Assembly (NCBI GenBank): GCA_963794615.1
Contig: CAWCEP010000005.1
Span: 744,001-808,000 of the forward strand
Direction of reading: 5' to 3'
Length of the DNA stretch: 64,000 nt
Source: Chersky-840 sp963794615
GTDB lineage: Bacteria; Actinomycetota; Acidimicrobiia; Acidimicrobiales; UBA8190
The position numbers were made by a program, and so were the translations under genes. Under the pieces are notes generated by a model. The model saw only the letters and a list, made by a program, of their open reading frames with translations, did no database searches and was not told the DNA's origin. Every line of letters begins with the position of its first letter. The stretch's first letter is position 1. Of the stretch, positions 29,560-39,000 are shown piece by piece.

Positions 29560-30752
29560 CCACGCGCCATACCTTCACATCGGAGTCGGTGACCGAAGGC
29601 CATCCCGACAAGATGGCCGACCAGATCTCGGATTCGGTGCTCGACGCGGTCCTGGCCGCGGATCCCGACGGACGGGTGGCGTGCGAGACACTGCTCACCA
29701 CCGGCCTCGTCGTGGTGGCGGGCGAGATCTCGACGAAGTGCTACATCGACATCGCCAGTTTGGCCCGCGAGGTCGTGTGCGACATCGGCTACGACAGCGA
29801 CGCCCACGGGTTCAACGGTCGCACCTGCGGCGTCTTGGTGGCGCTCGACGAGCAGTCTCCCGACATCGCCCAGGGGGTGACGGCGGCCCACGAGCTGCGG
29901 ACCGGCTCGGGCGGAGAGGACCAGCTCAACGCGCAGGGTGCGGGCGACCAGGGGATGATGTTCGGCTACGCGTGTGACGAGACACCCGATCTCATGCCGC
30001 TGCCCATCTGGATGGCCCACCGTCTGGCGCAGCGCCTGGCCCAGGTCCGACGCGTCGGTGTCCTGCCCTACCTGCGGCCCGACGGCAAGACCCAGGTGAG
30101 CGTCGTCTACGAGTCGGGTCGGCCCGTGGCCATCGACACCGTGCTCATCTCGACGCAGCATGCCGCCGGCGTCGACATCGAGACGCTGCTGCTTCCCGAT
30201 CTCCGTGAACACGTGATCCACCCGCTGTTGCCACCCGACCTCGACACCTCGGCGCTGCGCATCCTCGCCAATCCCACCGGACGCTTCGAGTTGGGTGGTC
30301 CGCACGCCGACACCGGGCTCACCGGTCGCAAGATCATCGTCGACACCTACGGAGGCATGGCCCGGCACGGCGGCGGCGCCTTCTCGGGCAAGGACCCGTC
30401 CAAGGTCGACCGCTCCGCCGCCTACGCAGCCCGGTGGGTGGCCAAGCACGTGGTGGCGGCGGGGGCGGCGAGACGGTGCGAGGTCCAGGTGGCCTACGCC
30501 ATCGGCGTGGCCAGTCCGGTGTCGCTCATGGTCGAGACCTTCGGCACCGAGGCCGTGGACCCCGTGAAGATCGAGCAGGCCGTGCGCGAGGTGTTCGATC
30601 TCCGACCGGCCGCCATCGTCCGTGATCTCGACTTGAAGCGACCCATCTACCGTCGTACCGCCGCCTACGGACACTTCGGGCGCTCGGACAAGGAGTTCAC
30701 CTGGGAGGCCACGCCCCGGGTGGACGACCTCAAGCGCGCTCTCGGTCTGTAG
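29556..30752 (+). CDS. metK: S-adenosylmethionine synthetase
   Basis: Makes SAM from methionine and ATP. It has 398 residues. The three pseudo-repeat domains are recognisable by TSESVTEGHPDKMADQISD (ATP His/Asp), GAGDQGMMFGYA, and GGAFSGKDPSKVDRSAAY (the phosphate P-loop-like motif). It begins at GTG 29556 overlapping the coaBC stop, with a GAGGAG site 7 nt upstream. No SAM riboswitch is seen, as expected inside an operon. A strong hairpin follows. Confidence 0.97.
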   Translation: MTTRHTFTSESVTEGHPDKMADQISDSVLDAVLAADPDGRVACETLLTTGLVVVAGEISTKCYIDIASLAREVVCDIGYDSDAHGFNGRTCGVLVALDEQSPDIAQGVTAAHELRTGSGGEDQLNAQGAGDQGMMFGYACDETPDLMPLPIWMAHRLAQRLAQVRRVGVLPYLRPDGKTQVSVVYESGRPVAIDTVLISTQHAAGVDIETLLLPDLREHVIHPLLPPDLDTSALRILANPTGRFELGGPHADTGLTGRKIIVDTYGGMARHGGGAFSGKDPSKVDRSAAYAARWVAKHVVAAGAARRCEVQVAYAIGVASPVSLMVETFGTEAVDPVKIEQAVREVFDLRPAAIVRDLDLKRPIYRRTAAYGHFGRSDKEFTWEATPRVDDLKRALGL

Positions 30753-30754
30753 GG

Positions 30755-30783
30755 GGGTCGGGGGCGGGGGAGGGCCCCGACCC
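30755..30783 (+). terminator. Hairpin after metK
   Basis: A 9-bp stem GGGTCGGGG and CCCCGACCC with an 11-nt loop starts 3 nt after the metK stop. There is no U tract. Confidence 0.55.
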
Positions 30784-30805
30784 AACCCCGGGTCAGACTG
30801 CCGCC

Positions 30806-32702
30806 ATGCCGGCGCAGCCCGTCGAACGCGTCGTCCGGGTGCTCCCCGACGTGAGTGCGCTGCGCAAGACCTTCGACTACCGCGTTCCCGAGGCTCTGGC
30901 CGATCGGGTACGCGTCGGCACCCAGGTCCGGATCGCCCTCGGGGCGCGACGGGTGGGGGGTTGGGTTGTCGAGGACCACGTGGACCCGGCGCCCGGCGTG
31001 GTGCTGCGACCGATCGCGGCGGTGCGCGGCTGGGGGCCCCCGCCGGCGGTGCTGGCGCTGGCCACCTGGGCGGCGTGGCGGTGGGCCGGCCCCGTCCCCG
31101 CCTTCCTGCGCACCGCCTCGTCGTCGCTGGCGGTGCGCGGCCTGCCTCCTATGAGTCCGAAGGGCGCGCCGGTGACGGCGTCGCCCGCTCCCGGGCCTCC
31201 GTCACCCGCCCCGGCGGGGCTCGAGGGGGGGACGACGGTGGTCCGCCTCGGCCCGGCCGTCGATCCGTGGCCCGTCGTCCTGGCCGCGGCGGCGCGCCGT
31301 GCCGCCGCCGGTGTCGACGCCGGCGCGCTCGTGTTGGCACCGGGACAGCGGTGGGCGGGCGAGGTGGCCCGAGCGGCTCCGGTCCGAAGGCGTCCCCACC
31401 GCACTGCTCCCGGGGGACTGGGCCCGGGCGCGCGCCGGTGGCTGTGTGGTGGTGGGGACGCGCGCCGCGGCCTTCGCCCCGCTGCCCCGGCTGGCGGCGG
31501 CGGTGGTCCTCGACGCCCACGACGAGGCGTATCACGAGGAGCGCGCCCCCACCTGGGCGGCATGGGCGGTGGTATCCGAGCGCGCCCGGCGCGACGGGGC
31601 GCCGTGCGCGCTGGTCTCGCCCTGTCCGACCCTCGAGATGCTGGCCACCGCCACCTTGGTCGTCGATCCCCGCACGCTCGAGCGCCGGGGCTGGCCCGCG
31701 GTGGAGGTCATCGACCGTCGCGGTGACGATCCCCGCACCGGGCTCTTCTCCGAGCGCGTGGTACGACTGGTACGAGACACGGCCGCGACCCCCGACGGAC
31801 GGGTGGTGTGCGTCATCAATCGGACCGGGCGCGTGCGACTGCTGGGATGCGCAGCCTGTGGAGAGCTGGCCCGCTGCGAGCGCTGTGGCGCCGCCCTCGA
31901 GCTCGCCGGCGAGCCGTCGCGACGCAAGGCGGGGCGCGGCCAAGCCGTGAGCGGGGTTGATCCGAATGATGCCGTGGCGTCCCCGCGACTGCGATGCCGG
32001 CGCTGCGGCGAGGAGCGCCCGATCGTGTGTGCCCGGTGCGGCGCCACCCGCATGAAGGCCCTGCGCCTCGGTGTCACGCGCGTGCGCGACGACCTCGAAG
32101 CGCTCGCCGGGGTGCCCGTGGCCGAGGTATGGGGCCCGGCCGCCGACGAGGGGGAGGAAGCGCGGGTGCGGCGCGCCCGGGTGGTGGTGGGCACCGAGGC
32201 GGCGCTGCATCGCGTGCCGGACGCCGCGGTCGTCGTCTTTCTGGAGTTCGATTCCGAGCTCCTCGCCCCTCGGTTCCGCGCCGCCGAGCAGGCCCTGGCG
32301 CTCCTGGCCAGAGCGGCCCGGCTCGTGGCACGCACCGGAGGTGGATCGGGCGGGGATCGCGCCCCGGGGCGGGTGGTGGTCCAGACGCGCCAGCCCCGTC
32401 ACCCTGCCCTCGTGGCCGCGGTGTCCGCCGACCCGGGCGTGCTCGCCACCGAGGAGGCGGAGGTGCGGCGCGCCCTCGGTCTTCCCCCCTTTCGGGCCTT
32501 GGCGGTGGTGTCGGGTGCGGCCGCCGACGCCTACGGGAGGGCGCTGCGGGATCATGCGCCGGAAGCCGTCGAGGTGCGTGGCCCCGTCGACGGCGTGTGG
32601 TCGGTGCGGGCTCCAGGACACGCCGAATTGTGCGACCTGCTGGCGGACGTGGCGCGCCCACCGGGGCGGCTCAGGGTCGAGGTCGACCCGGTGCGGGCCT
32701 GA
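30806..32702 (+). CDS. priA: Probable replication restart protein PriA (frameshifted)
   Basis: The primosomal protein that recognises collapsed forks, with about 632 residues after correction. The N-terminal 3'-OH-binding domain is seen in RVLPDVSALRKTFDYRVPE. The zinc-binding cysteines lie in CAACGELARCERCGA and CRRCGEERPIVCARCG. The helicase lobes are degenerate: no GxGKT Walker A loop is present and the DEEH box reads LDAHDEAYHEE, as in other actinobacterial PriA proteins regarded as helicase-inactive. The frame shifts near 31368, where one extra C in GGCCCGAG separates WAGEVA from ERLRSEG. Sequencing error is likely. Confidence 0.88.
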
Positions 32703-32736
32703 GCAGCCTCGGCGCAGTCGACCCGGGGGCTCCCGG

Positions 32737-32742
32737 TACCAT
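32737..32742 (+). promoter_or_regulatory. -10 element of the def operon, leaderless
   Basis: TACCAT ends 7 nt before ATG 32750 and overlaps the in-frame ATG 32741, which therefore could not be translated from this promoter. Confidence 0.45.
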
Positions 32743-32749
32743 GGCCGGC

Positions 32750-33316
32750 ATGTCGAGGTACTCCATCCGCATGTACGGCGACCCGGTGTTGCGCCAACGG
32801 GCGGCGGACGTCGAGGACATCGACGGGGCGCTCAAGCAGCTCGCCGACGACATGGTGCAGACCATGTACGAGGCGCCCGGCGTGGGGCTGGCCGCCCCCC
32901 AGGTCGGCGTGCAGAAGCGCATGTTCGTCTATGACACCGGCGACGGAGCGGGCCCGGTCACGATCGTGAACCCACGGCTCTCCGAAGCCCGGGGGGAGTG
33001 GACCTTCGACGAGGGCTGCCTGTCGGTGCCCGGACTGTCATGGCCCATCGTGCGTCCCAAGGAAGTCCATCTCACCGGGCTGGACCTCGACGGCAACGAG
33101 ATCTCGATCGAAGCCGACGAGTACCTGGCCCGGGTGTTCCAACACGAAGTCGATCACCTCGACGGCGTGCTGCTCGTCCAGCGGCTCGACGACGATCAGC
33201 GCAAGGAGGCCAAGCGGATCCTGCGGGCCCGGGCCCTCGGACTGCCCGACGCCGATCCGGACGGGTTGCGCACGCTCGTGGCCGACGACCGGCCCGCCCC
33301 GCACTCCGGCCTGTAG
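32750..33316 (+). CDS. def: Peptide deformylase
   Basis: Removes the formyl group from new proteins; an Fe2+ or Zn2+ enzyme. It has 188 residues. All three motifs are intact: GVGLAAPQ (residues 44-51), EGCLSVPG with metal ligand C90, and QHEVDHLDG with ligands H132 and H136. ATG 32750 is chosen from the -10 position and because the family begins with a short strand (MSRYSIRMYGDPVL); ATG 32741 is in frame three codons earlier. It is followed 16 nt later by fmt, the opposing formylating enzyme. Confidence 0.96.
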   Translation: MSRYSIRMYGDPVLRQRAADVEDIDGALKQLADDMVQTMYEAPGVGLAAPQVGVQKRMFVYDTGDGAGPVTIVNPRLSEARGEWTFDEGCLSVPGLSWPIVRPKEVHLTGLDLDGNEISIEADEYLARVFQHEVDHLDGVLLVQRLDDDQRKEAKRILRARALGLPDADPDGLRTLVADDRPAPHSGL

Positions 33317-33332
33317 CGACGCGCCGCCGCCG

Positions 33333-34247
33333 GTGGCCCGCCTCGCTTTCCTAGGGACACCGCCCGCCGCCGCGGTCGCGCTCGAGGCACTCGTGGACGC
33401 CGGCCACGACGTGACCCTGGTGGTGAGCCGGGCCGACGCGCGGCGGGGACGGGGCGCCGAGTCCAGCCCGAGCCCTACCAAGCAAGTGGCGCTCGACCTC
33501 GGCCTCGATGTCACCGACCGACTCGACGAGGTGGCAACGACGGGGGCGGAGCTCGGCGTCGTCGTGGCCTACGGGCGTATCATCCCGGGCCGCATTCTCG
33601 ACGTCCTCCCCATGGTGAACGTCCACTTCTCGTTGTTGCCGCGCTGGCGCGGTGCGGCCCCCGTGCAACGCGCCGTGCTGGCCGGCGACGCCGAGACCGG
33701 CGTCTGCGTCATGCGGCTCGAAGAAGGCCTCGACACGGGGCCGGTCCTCGCGTCCCGGCGTGTGCGCATCGGTGGGCGCGAGCACGTCTCGGCACTCACC
33801 GGTCGCCTGGCCGTGATCGGTGCGCAATTGCTCGTCGACACGCTCGCGGCCGGCGTCGGCCAGCTTCCGCCCGGCACGCCCCAGCGCGGCGAGGTGACCT
33901 ACGCCGACAAGGTGAGACCCGAAGAGCTCCGCCTCGACTGGGACCGATCGGCTTCCGAGCTCGAACGGGTGGTGGCCCTGGACCGGGCGTGGACGACGTT
34001 TCGCCACGAGCGTCTCCGTGTGCTCGATGCCGTCGCCCTCACGGCGGCGGACACCGTTGCGCCGGGGTCAAGCGCCGGGACGGCTCCCGGGGTCCTCCAC
34101 GGCACCTCGGTCCAAACCGGTGACGGTGTCCTCGAGCTCGTCGAGGTGCAGCCGGCCGGGAAGCATCCGATGCCCGCCTCGGCGTGGTGGCGCGGTGCAC
34201 GAGTGGAGGCGGGCGAGGCGCTCGGGGGCGACGAGTCACCCCGGTAG
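33333..34247 (+). CDS. fmt: Methionyl-tRNA formyltransferase
   Basis: Formylates initiator Met-tRNA using 10-formyl-THF. It has 304 residues. The N-terminal hydrolase-like domain contains LAFLGTPPAAAVALEAL and the catalytic Asn/His segment NVHFSLLPRWRGAAPVQRA; LEEGLDTGPVL follows. The C-terminal OB-like domain is shown by LDWDRSASELERVVALDRAWTT-type residues. The start is GTG 33333. It forms an operon with def. Confidence 0.96.
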   Translation: MARLAFLGTPPAAAVALEALVDAGHDVTLVVSRADARRGRGAESSPSPTKQVALDLGLDVTDRLDEVATTGAELGVVVAYGRIIPGRILDVLPMVNVHFSLLPRWRGAAPVQRAVLAGDAETGVCVMRLEEGLDTGPVLASRRVRIGGREHVSALTGRLAVIGAQLLVDTLAAGVGQLPPGTPQRGEVTYADKVRPEELRLDWDRSASELERVVALDRAWTTFRHERLRVLDAVALTAADTVAPGSSAGTAPGVLHGTSVQTGDGVLELVEVQPAGKHPMPASAWWRGARVEAGEALGGDESPR

Positions 34248-34250
34248 GCT
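34245..34250 (+). promoter_or_regulatory. -10 element of rpe, leaderless
   Basis: TAGGCT, overlapping the fmt stop codon, ends 7 nt before the GTG of rpe at 34258. Confidence 0.45.
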
Positions 34251-34257
34251 CGGCGCG

Positions 34258-34941
34258 GTGCTTCGGATCGCCCCCTCGGTGCTGTCGGCTGACTTCGGCA
34301 GCCTGGCCGAAGCCGTCGGCGAGGTCGCTCCCGAGGCCGACTGGTTGCACGTCGACGTCATGGACGGGCACTTCGTCCCGAACCTCACCATCGGCCCCCC
34401 CGTCGTGCAGTCGCTGCGGCGGCACTCGGGCCTCTTCTTCGACTGTCACCTCATGATGACCAACCCGGGCGACTTCCTCGAGTCGTTCCGCCGCGCCGGT
34501 GCCGACGGGTGCACCGTGCACGTCGAGGTGGGCGACACCGCCGCGCTCCTGGCGCAGGCCAAGGGGTTGGGGTTGCGTGCCGGGCTCGCCATCAATCCCG
34601 AAACCCCGTACGAGGCCATCGATCCGTTTCTCGACGACGCGGATCTGATCCTGTGCATGACGGTCCATCCCGGCTTCGGCGGTCAGCGTTTCATGGCCGA
34701 GGTCTTGCCCAAGATCGCCCGCACCCGGGCCGAGCTCGACCGGCGCGGGCTCGGCGCCGAGCTCGAGGTGGACGGGGGCATCGACGAGGACACCGCCGGA
34801 CCGGTGGTCCGTGCCGGTGCCCGCGTCCTCGTGGCGGGGTCGGCCATCTTCGCCGACGACCGCCCTTGGGAGGCGGCGCGTCGGATCCGGGAGGCGGGAG
34901 AAAAAGCCCTGCCCGAGGGCCAAAGAAGTAGCGCCAAGTAG
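34258..34941 (+). CDS. rpe: Ribulose-phosphate 3-epimerase
   Basis: Interconverts ribulose 5-phosphate and xylulose 5-phosphate in the pentose phosphate pathway. It is a TIM barrel of 227 residues, the usual size. Signatures are APSVLSADFGSLAE, HVDVMDGHFVPNLTIGP, FDCHLMM, the MTVHPGFGGQRF phosphate-binding turn and EVDGGID. The start is GTG 34258. It precedes ribD, a common arrangement since its substrate feeds riboflavin synthesis. Confidence 0.96.
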   Translation: MLRIAPSVLSADFGSLAEAVGEVAPEADWLHVDVMDGHFVPNLTIGPPVVQSLRRHSGLFFDCHLMMTNPGDFLESFRRAGADGCTVHVEVGDTAALLAQAKGLGLRAGLAINPETPYEAIDPFLDDADLILCMTVHPGFGGQRFMAEVLPKIARTRAELDRRGLGAELEVDGGIDEDTAGPVVRAGARVLVAGSAIFADDRPWEAARRIREAGEKALPEGQRSSAK

Positions 34942-34944
34942 ACT
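34939..34944 (+). promoter_or_regulatory. -10 element of ribD
   Basis: TAGACT overlaps the rpe stop codon and ends 9 nt before ATG 34954, so the mRNA leader would be at most a few bases. Confidence 0.4.
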
Positions 34945-34953
34945 GGTGGTCCC

Positions 34954-36009
34954 ATGACGGCCTCTCAGGAGCCGCCCGGGGTGGCTATCCGGGACGCAGA
35001 TCTCGCCGCCATGCGTCGGGCCCTCGGCCTCGCCGCGTCGGTGCGGACGCGCACGTCCCCGAATCCCTGGGTGGGCGCCGTCGTGATCACGTCCGAAGGG
35101 GAGTGGTTCGAAGGAGCCACGGCCCCGCCGGGCGGTCCGCACGCCGAGGTGGTCGCCCTCGAGGCAGCCGGGGAGCGGGCCCGGGGGGCCACGTTGATCA
35201 CGACCCTCGAACCGTGCGCGCACCACGGCCGGACGCCGCCGTGTACCGGGGCCATCCTCGCCGCCGGTGTGGCCCGGGTCGTGGTCGGGGTGCTCGATCC
35301 CGACCCCCAGGTGTCGGGGCGGGGCGTGGAGGTCCTGCGCGAGGACGGCATCTCGGTGGAGGTGGGTGTGGGGGCGGACGAAGCCGCCGAGCTCCTGGCC
35401 CCGTATCTGAAGCACCGCCGCACCGGACGGCCCTGGGTCGTGCTCAAACTCGCCGCGACGATGGACGGGAGGATCGCCGCCCCCGACGGCACGGCGCGCT
35501 GGCTTACCGGCGAGGCGGCGCGCGCCGATGCCCATCGGTTGCGCGCCCTGTCCGACGCCGTGCTCGTGGGAGCGGGCACCGTCCGGACCGACGACCCCGA
35601 GCTGACGGTGCGGGCGGGCCCGTCGCCCGAACACCAGCCCCTGCGGGTCGTGCTCGGTCACGTGCCCGACGGTGCCAAGGTGCATCCCGCGCTCGAGGTG
35701 TCGGGGGAACCCGGTGCCGTGCTCGACGAGCTCGGGGCCAAAGGTGTGCTGCAGGTGCTCGTCGAGGGTGGGGCCCGGGTCGCCCACGCCTTTCACCGCT
35801 CGGGCCTGGTGGACCGCTACGTCCTGTACTTCGCGCCCGCCCTGTTCGGCGGGGACGATGCCGTGCCCATGTTCGGCGGACCCGGGGCCCCGACGGTCGG
35901 GGAGCTGTGGCGCGGCCGCGTGGTGTCGGTCACGCAGCTCGGATCGGACCTGCGCGTCGAGCTCGCTCCCGCCGAGGCCGGCCTCCCGGGCGCCGAGGTG
36001 ACGGCGTGA
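34954..36009 (+). CDS. ribD: Bifunctional riboflavin deaminase/reductase RibD
   Basis: Catalyses the second and third steps of riboflavin synthesis. It has 351 residues. The deaminase half has the zinc motif PHAEVVAL and EPCAHHGRTPPC. The reductase half has KLAATMDGRIAAPDGTARWLTG and LVEGGARVAHAFHRSGLVD. The stop overlaps the GTG of ribBA (GTGA). The riboflavin synthase gene ribE that usually lies between ribD and ribBA in actinobacteria is missing here. Confidence 0.96.
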   Translation: MTASQEPPGVAIRDADLAAMRRALGLAASVRTRTSPNPWVGAVVITSEGEWFEGATAPPGGPHAEVVALEAAGERARGATLITTLEPCAHHGRTPPCTGAILAAGVARVVVGVLDPDPQVSGRGVEVLREDGISVEVGVGADEAAELLAPYLKHRRTGRPWVVLKLAATMDGRIAAPDGTARWLTGEAARADAHRLRALSDAVLVGAGTVRTDDPELTVRAGPSPEHQPLRVVLGHVPDGAKVHPALEVSGEPGAVLDELGAKGVLQVLVEGGARVAHAFHRSGLVDRYVLYFAPALFGGDDAVPMFGGPGAPTVGELWRGRVVSVTQLGSDLRVELAPAEAGLPGAEVTA

Positions 36010-37247
36010 CCGCGTTCAGCGCCATCGAGGACGCCATCGAGGCCATCGGGAACGGGGAGATCGTCGTGGTCGTCGACGACGAGGACCGCGAGAACGAGGG
36101 CGACCTGATCATGGCGGCCGAGGCCGTCACGCCCGAGAAGATCGCCTTCTTCCTCGCCCACACCTCCGGTGTGATCTGTGTGCCGCTCCTGCCCGAGCGT
36201 GCCGACGAGCTCGAGCTTCCGCTCATGGTCAGCGAGAACACCGAGTCCCAGCGCACGGCGTTCACCGTCAGCGTCGACTACGGCCACGGCACGACGACGG
36301 GCATCTCGGCCGAGGACCGCGCCTCGACGATCCACGCACTGATCGACCCGCACACCCGTCCCATCGAGCTCAACCGGCCCGGCCACATCTTCCCGCTCCG
36401 CTACCGGCGAGGCGGGGTGCTCAAACGGGCCGGGCACACCGAGGCGGCCATCGACCTCGTCTCCGCCGCCGGCCTCTACCCGGCCGGGGTGTTGTGCGAG
36501 CTCGTCTCGGCCGACAAGACCCGCATGGCGCGGCTCCCGGAGCTCGAGGCATTCGCTGAGACCCACGGGATGCGACTCATCACCATCGCCGATCTGATCC
36601 GATACCGGCGCCACAAGGACAAGTTGGTGCGATGCATCGCCGGGCCGGCGCGCATCCCCACCGAGTTCGGCGACTTCGCCGGCTACGTGTACGAGTCCGA
36701 GATCGACGGCGAGCACCACCTCGCCGTGGTGCGTGGTGACGTCCGCGGCAAGAGCGACGTGCTCGTCCGGGTCCACTCCGAGTGCCTGACCGGGGACGCC
36801 TTCGGATCGCTGCGCTGTGACTGCGGACCGCAATTGGCCGAAGCCGTCCGTCTCATCGCCAAAGAGGGGACCGGCGTCATCGTGTACCTGCGCGGCCACG
36901 AGGGGAGAGGAATCGGCCTCGCGCACAAGCTGCGGGCCTACAACCTCCAGGAGCAGGGTCATGACACCGTCGACGCCAACTTGGAGCTCGGATTGCCGGT
37001 GGACAACCGGGAATACGGCATCGGCGCGCAGATCCTGGTCGATCTCGGTGTCACCACCATGCGGCTCATGACCAACAACCCCATCAAGTACGGCGGTCTC
37101 GAGGGATTCGGGCTCGACATCGTCGAGCGTGTGCCGCTCACGCTGCATTCGAACCCCGAGAACATCGCCTACTTGCGAACCAAACGCGAGCGGCTGGGCC
37201 ACTTCATGGAAGGGCTCGACGACGAGGTGCGCGATGACAAGCTCTGA
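36006..37247 (+). CDS. ribBA: Bifunctional DHBP synthase / GTP cyclohydrolase II
   Basis: RibB makes 3,4-dihydroxy-2-butanone-4-phosphate from ribulose-5-phosphate; RibA opens GTP. It has 413 residues. The N-terminal RibB half contains VVVVDDEDRENEGDLIMAAE and GHTEAAIDL. The C-terminal RibA half has the zinc cysteines in HSECLTGDAFGSLRCDCGPQ and the YLRGHEGRGIGLAHKL loop. It starts at GTG 36006 and overlaps ribH by 14 bases. Confidence 0.97.
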   Translation: MTAFSAIEDAIEAIGNGEIVVVVDDEDRENEGDLIMAAEAVTPEKIAFFLAHTSGVICVPLLPERADELELPLMVSENTESQRTAFTVSVDYGHGTTTGISAEDRASTIHALIDPHTRPIELNRPGHIFPLRYRRGGVLKRAGHTEAAIDLVSAAGLYPAGVLCELVSADKTRMARLPELEAFAETHGMRLITIADLIRYRRHKDKLVRCIAGPARIPTEFGDFAGYVYESEIDGEHHLAVVRGDVRGKSDVLVRVHSECLTGDAFGSLRCDCGPQLAEAVRLIAKEGTGVIVYLRGHEGRGIGLAHKLRAYNLQEQGHDTVDANLELGLPVDNREYGIGAQILVDLGVTTMRLMTNNPIKYGGLEGFGLDIVERVPLTLHSNPENIAYLRTKRERLGHFMEGLDDEVRDDKL

Positions 37248-37782
37248 CGCTACGGCGTTGTCGCCGGACGCCGTCGACGAGGTGGCTCGGCGCGTCGGCA
37301 CCTCTCATGTCGGCAGCGCGGCGAGCGAGGCCCGCGTCGCCCTGGTGTGCTCCAAATTCAACGGTGGGATCACCGAACGTCTGCTCGAGGGAGCCCTCGC
37401 CGGTCTCGAGGCGAGCGGTGTCAAGGCCACCACGGTGACGGTGGCGTGGGTGCCCGGTGCCTTCGAGTTGCCGTTGGCGGCGATGCGCCTGGCCGAGTCC
37501 GGTACCGTCGACGCCGTGGTGGCCCTCGGCGCGGTGATCCGCGGCGAGACGGCGCACTTCGACTTCGTCGCCGGCGAGTGCGCGTCGGGACTGCAACGTG
37601 CCGCCCTGGACACGGGAGTCCCCGTGGTGTTCGGCGTGCTCACCACCGACACGGTGGACCAGGCGCTGGCCCGGTGCGGCGCCGGAGCGGGCAACAAGGG
37701 CCACGAGGGAGTCGTTACCGCGCTCGAGATGGCCGACCTTCTCCGGACGTTGCCGGGCTCGGCCCCGGCGACGGCGTCCTGA
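37234..37782 (+). CDS. ribH: 6,7-dimethyl-8-ribityllumazine synthase
   Basis: Condenses the RibA/D and RibB products to lumazine; capsid-forming family. It has 182 residues, with an N-terminal extension of about 35 residues beyond the core. Core signatures are ALVCSKFNGGITERLLEGAL, VPGAFELPLAA, GAVIRGETAHFDFV and FGVLTTDTVDQA. The ATG at 37234 lies inside the end of ribBA. It is the last rib gene. Confidence 0.96.
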   Translation: MTSSDATALSPDAVDEVARRVGTSHVGSAASEARVALVCSKFNGGITERLLEGALAGLEASGVKATTVTVAWVPGAFELPLAAMRLAESGTVDAVVALGAVIRGETAHFDFVAGECASGLQRAALDTGVPVVFGVLTTDTVDQALARCGAGAGNKGHEGVVTALEMADLLRTLPGSAPATAS

Positions 37783-37802
37783 GCGCTCCCCGGGGACCCG
37801 CC

Positions 37803-38678
37803 GTGCTCAAGCTCGTCCTGCCCAAGGGTTCGCTCGAGAAGGCGACGCTCGATCTGTTCACGGCCGCAGACCTCGCCGTGGTGCGGAGCTCCGAGGTCGA
37901 CTACCGAGCCACCGTTGACGACCCTCGTGTCGACGAGGTTCGAATCCTCAGGCCCCAGGAGATCCCCGGCTACGTGGCCGAGGGCCTCTTTGACCTGGGG
38001 ATCACGGGACGCGACTGGATCGAGGAGACCGGGGCCGAGGTGCTCTCGCTCGGTGAGCTCGCGTACTCGAAGACCACGGCCCAACCCATCCGCGTGGTCC
38101 TGGCCGTCGCCATCGACTCCCCCGTGACGACCATCGCGGCGCTGCCGCCGGGGGCGCGCGTCTCGACGGAGTACCCCGAGCTCACCCGGCGAGTGCTCGA
38201 GAAGCACGGTGTGCAGGCCGACATCCGTATGTCCTACGGTGCCACCGAGGCCAAGATCCCCGACATCGCCGACGCCGTGGTCGAGATCACCGAGACGGGG
38301 CGGGCGCTGGCGGCGGCCCGGCTGCGCATCGTCGAGACGCTGCTCGTGTCCCGGACCGAGCTCATTGCCAACCCCCTGTCCGCCTCGGACCCCGACAAGC
38401 GGCTGGCCATGAGCCATCTGCTGACGTTGCTCCAGGGAGCGCTCGAAGCGAGGGGCAAGGTGCTGCTCAAACTCAACGTGGCGGCGGCCAAGCTGGAAGC
38501 GGTCGTGTCGGTGCTGCCCGCGCTCAAGTCGCCGACCGTGTCGGAGCTCTCGGGCGACGCCGGGTTCGCGGTCGAGACCGTGGTGCCCAAAACCGATGTC
38601 AACGTCTTGATCCCGGCGCTCAAGGACCGTGGTGCCACCGACATCATCGAGTTGCCGCTCTCGAAGATCGTCCATTGA
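37803..38678 (+). CDS. hisG: ATP phosphoribosyltransferase (long form)
   Basis: The first step of histidine synthesis, joining ATP and PRPP. It has 291 residues, including the C-terminal regulatory domain of the long hexameric form. Signatures are LKLVLPKGSLEKATLDLF, LRPQEIPGYVAEGLFDLGITG and the PRPP loop around VEITETGRALAAARL. It starts at GTG 37803, 20 nt after ribH. The partner hisE, commonly next to hisG in actinobacteria, is not in the window. Confidence 0.95.
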   Translation: MLKLVLPKGSLEKATLDLFTAADLAVVRSSEVDYRATVDDPRVDEVRILRPQEIPGYVAEGLFDLGITGRDWIEETGAEVLSLGELAYSKTTAQPIRVVLAVAIDSPVTTIAALPPGARVSTEYPELTRRVLEKHGVQADIRMSYGATEAKIPDIADAVVEITETGRALAAARLRIVETLLVSRTELIANPLSASDPDKRLAMSHLLTLLQGALEARGKVLLKLNVAAAKLEAVVSVLPALKSPTVSELSGDAGFAVETVVPKTDVNVLIPALKDRGATDIIELPLSKIVH

Positions 38679-38694
38679 GGCGCCGACGACGGTC

Positions 38695-38934
38695 ATGACC
38701 CACGCCCGGGGTGGTCCGGCGGCACCGAGGATCGGTGTCGTGGTCGAGTTCGATGCCGAGCGCGGTCTCGGCGTCGTGCGCGAGGACGACGGCCCTACCT
38801 ATGCGTTCCACTGCGCGGCAGTGGCCGACGGGACCAGGCAGGTGGAGCTCGGGACCCGAGTGGTGTTCTCCGTGATGGCCGGGCACGGAGGCCGCGACGA
38901 GGCTCGAGCCGTGACCACCATCCCGGCCCCTTGA
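38695..38934 (+). CDS. Cold-shock-domain-like small protein
   Basis: A 79-residue protein resembling a divergent cold-shock (OB) domain: GVVVEFDAERGLGVVREDDG corresponds to the first strands with RNP1-like GLGVV, YAFHCAAVADG to RNP2, and TRVVFSVMAGHGG to the later strand. Aromatic residues of the canonical RNA-binding face are partly replaced, so nucleic-acid binding is likely but not certain. It begins at ATG 38695, 16 nt after hisG, and converges with the DUF1844 gene. Confidence 0.75.
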   Translation: MTHARGGPAAPRIGVVVEFDAERGLGVVREDDGPTYAFHCAAVADGTRQVELGTRVVFSVMAGHGGRDEARAVTTIPAP

Positions 38935-39000
38935 CGGATCGGGTCGGCTTCGTCTCACCCCGAACCCGGGGCTCCCGAGCGCGTCGAAGGGTCCTTCGCC

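Noticed and set aside
37932..37956. A tRNA T-loop-like GGTTCGAATCC inside hisG
   Set aside because: No matching acceptor, D or anticodon stems are present around it, and it encodes conserved HisG residues.
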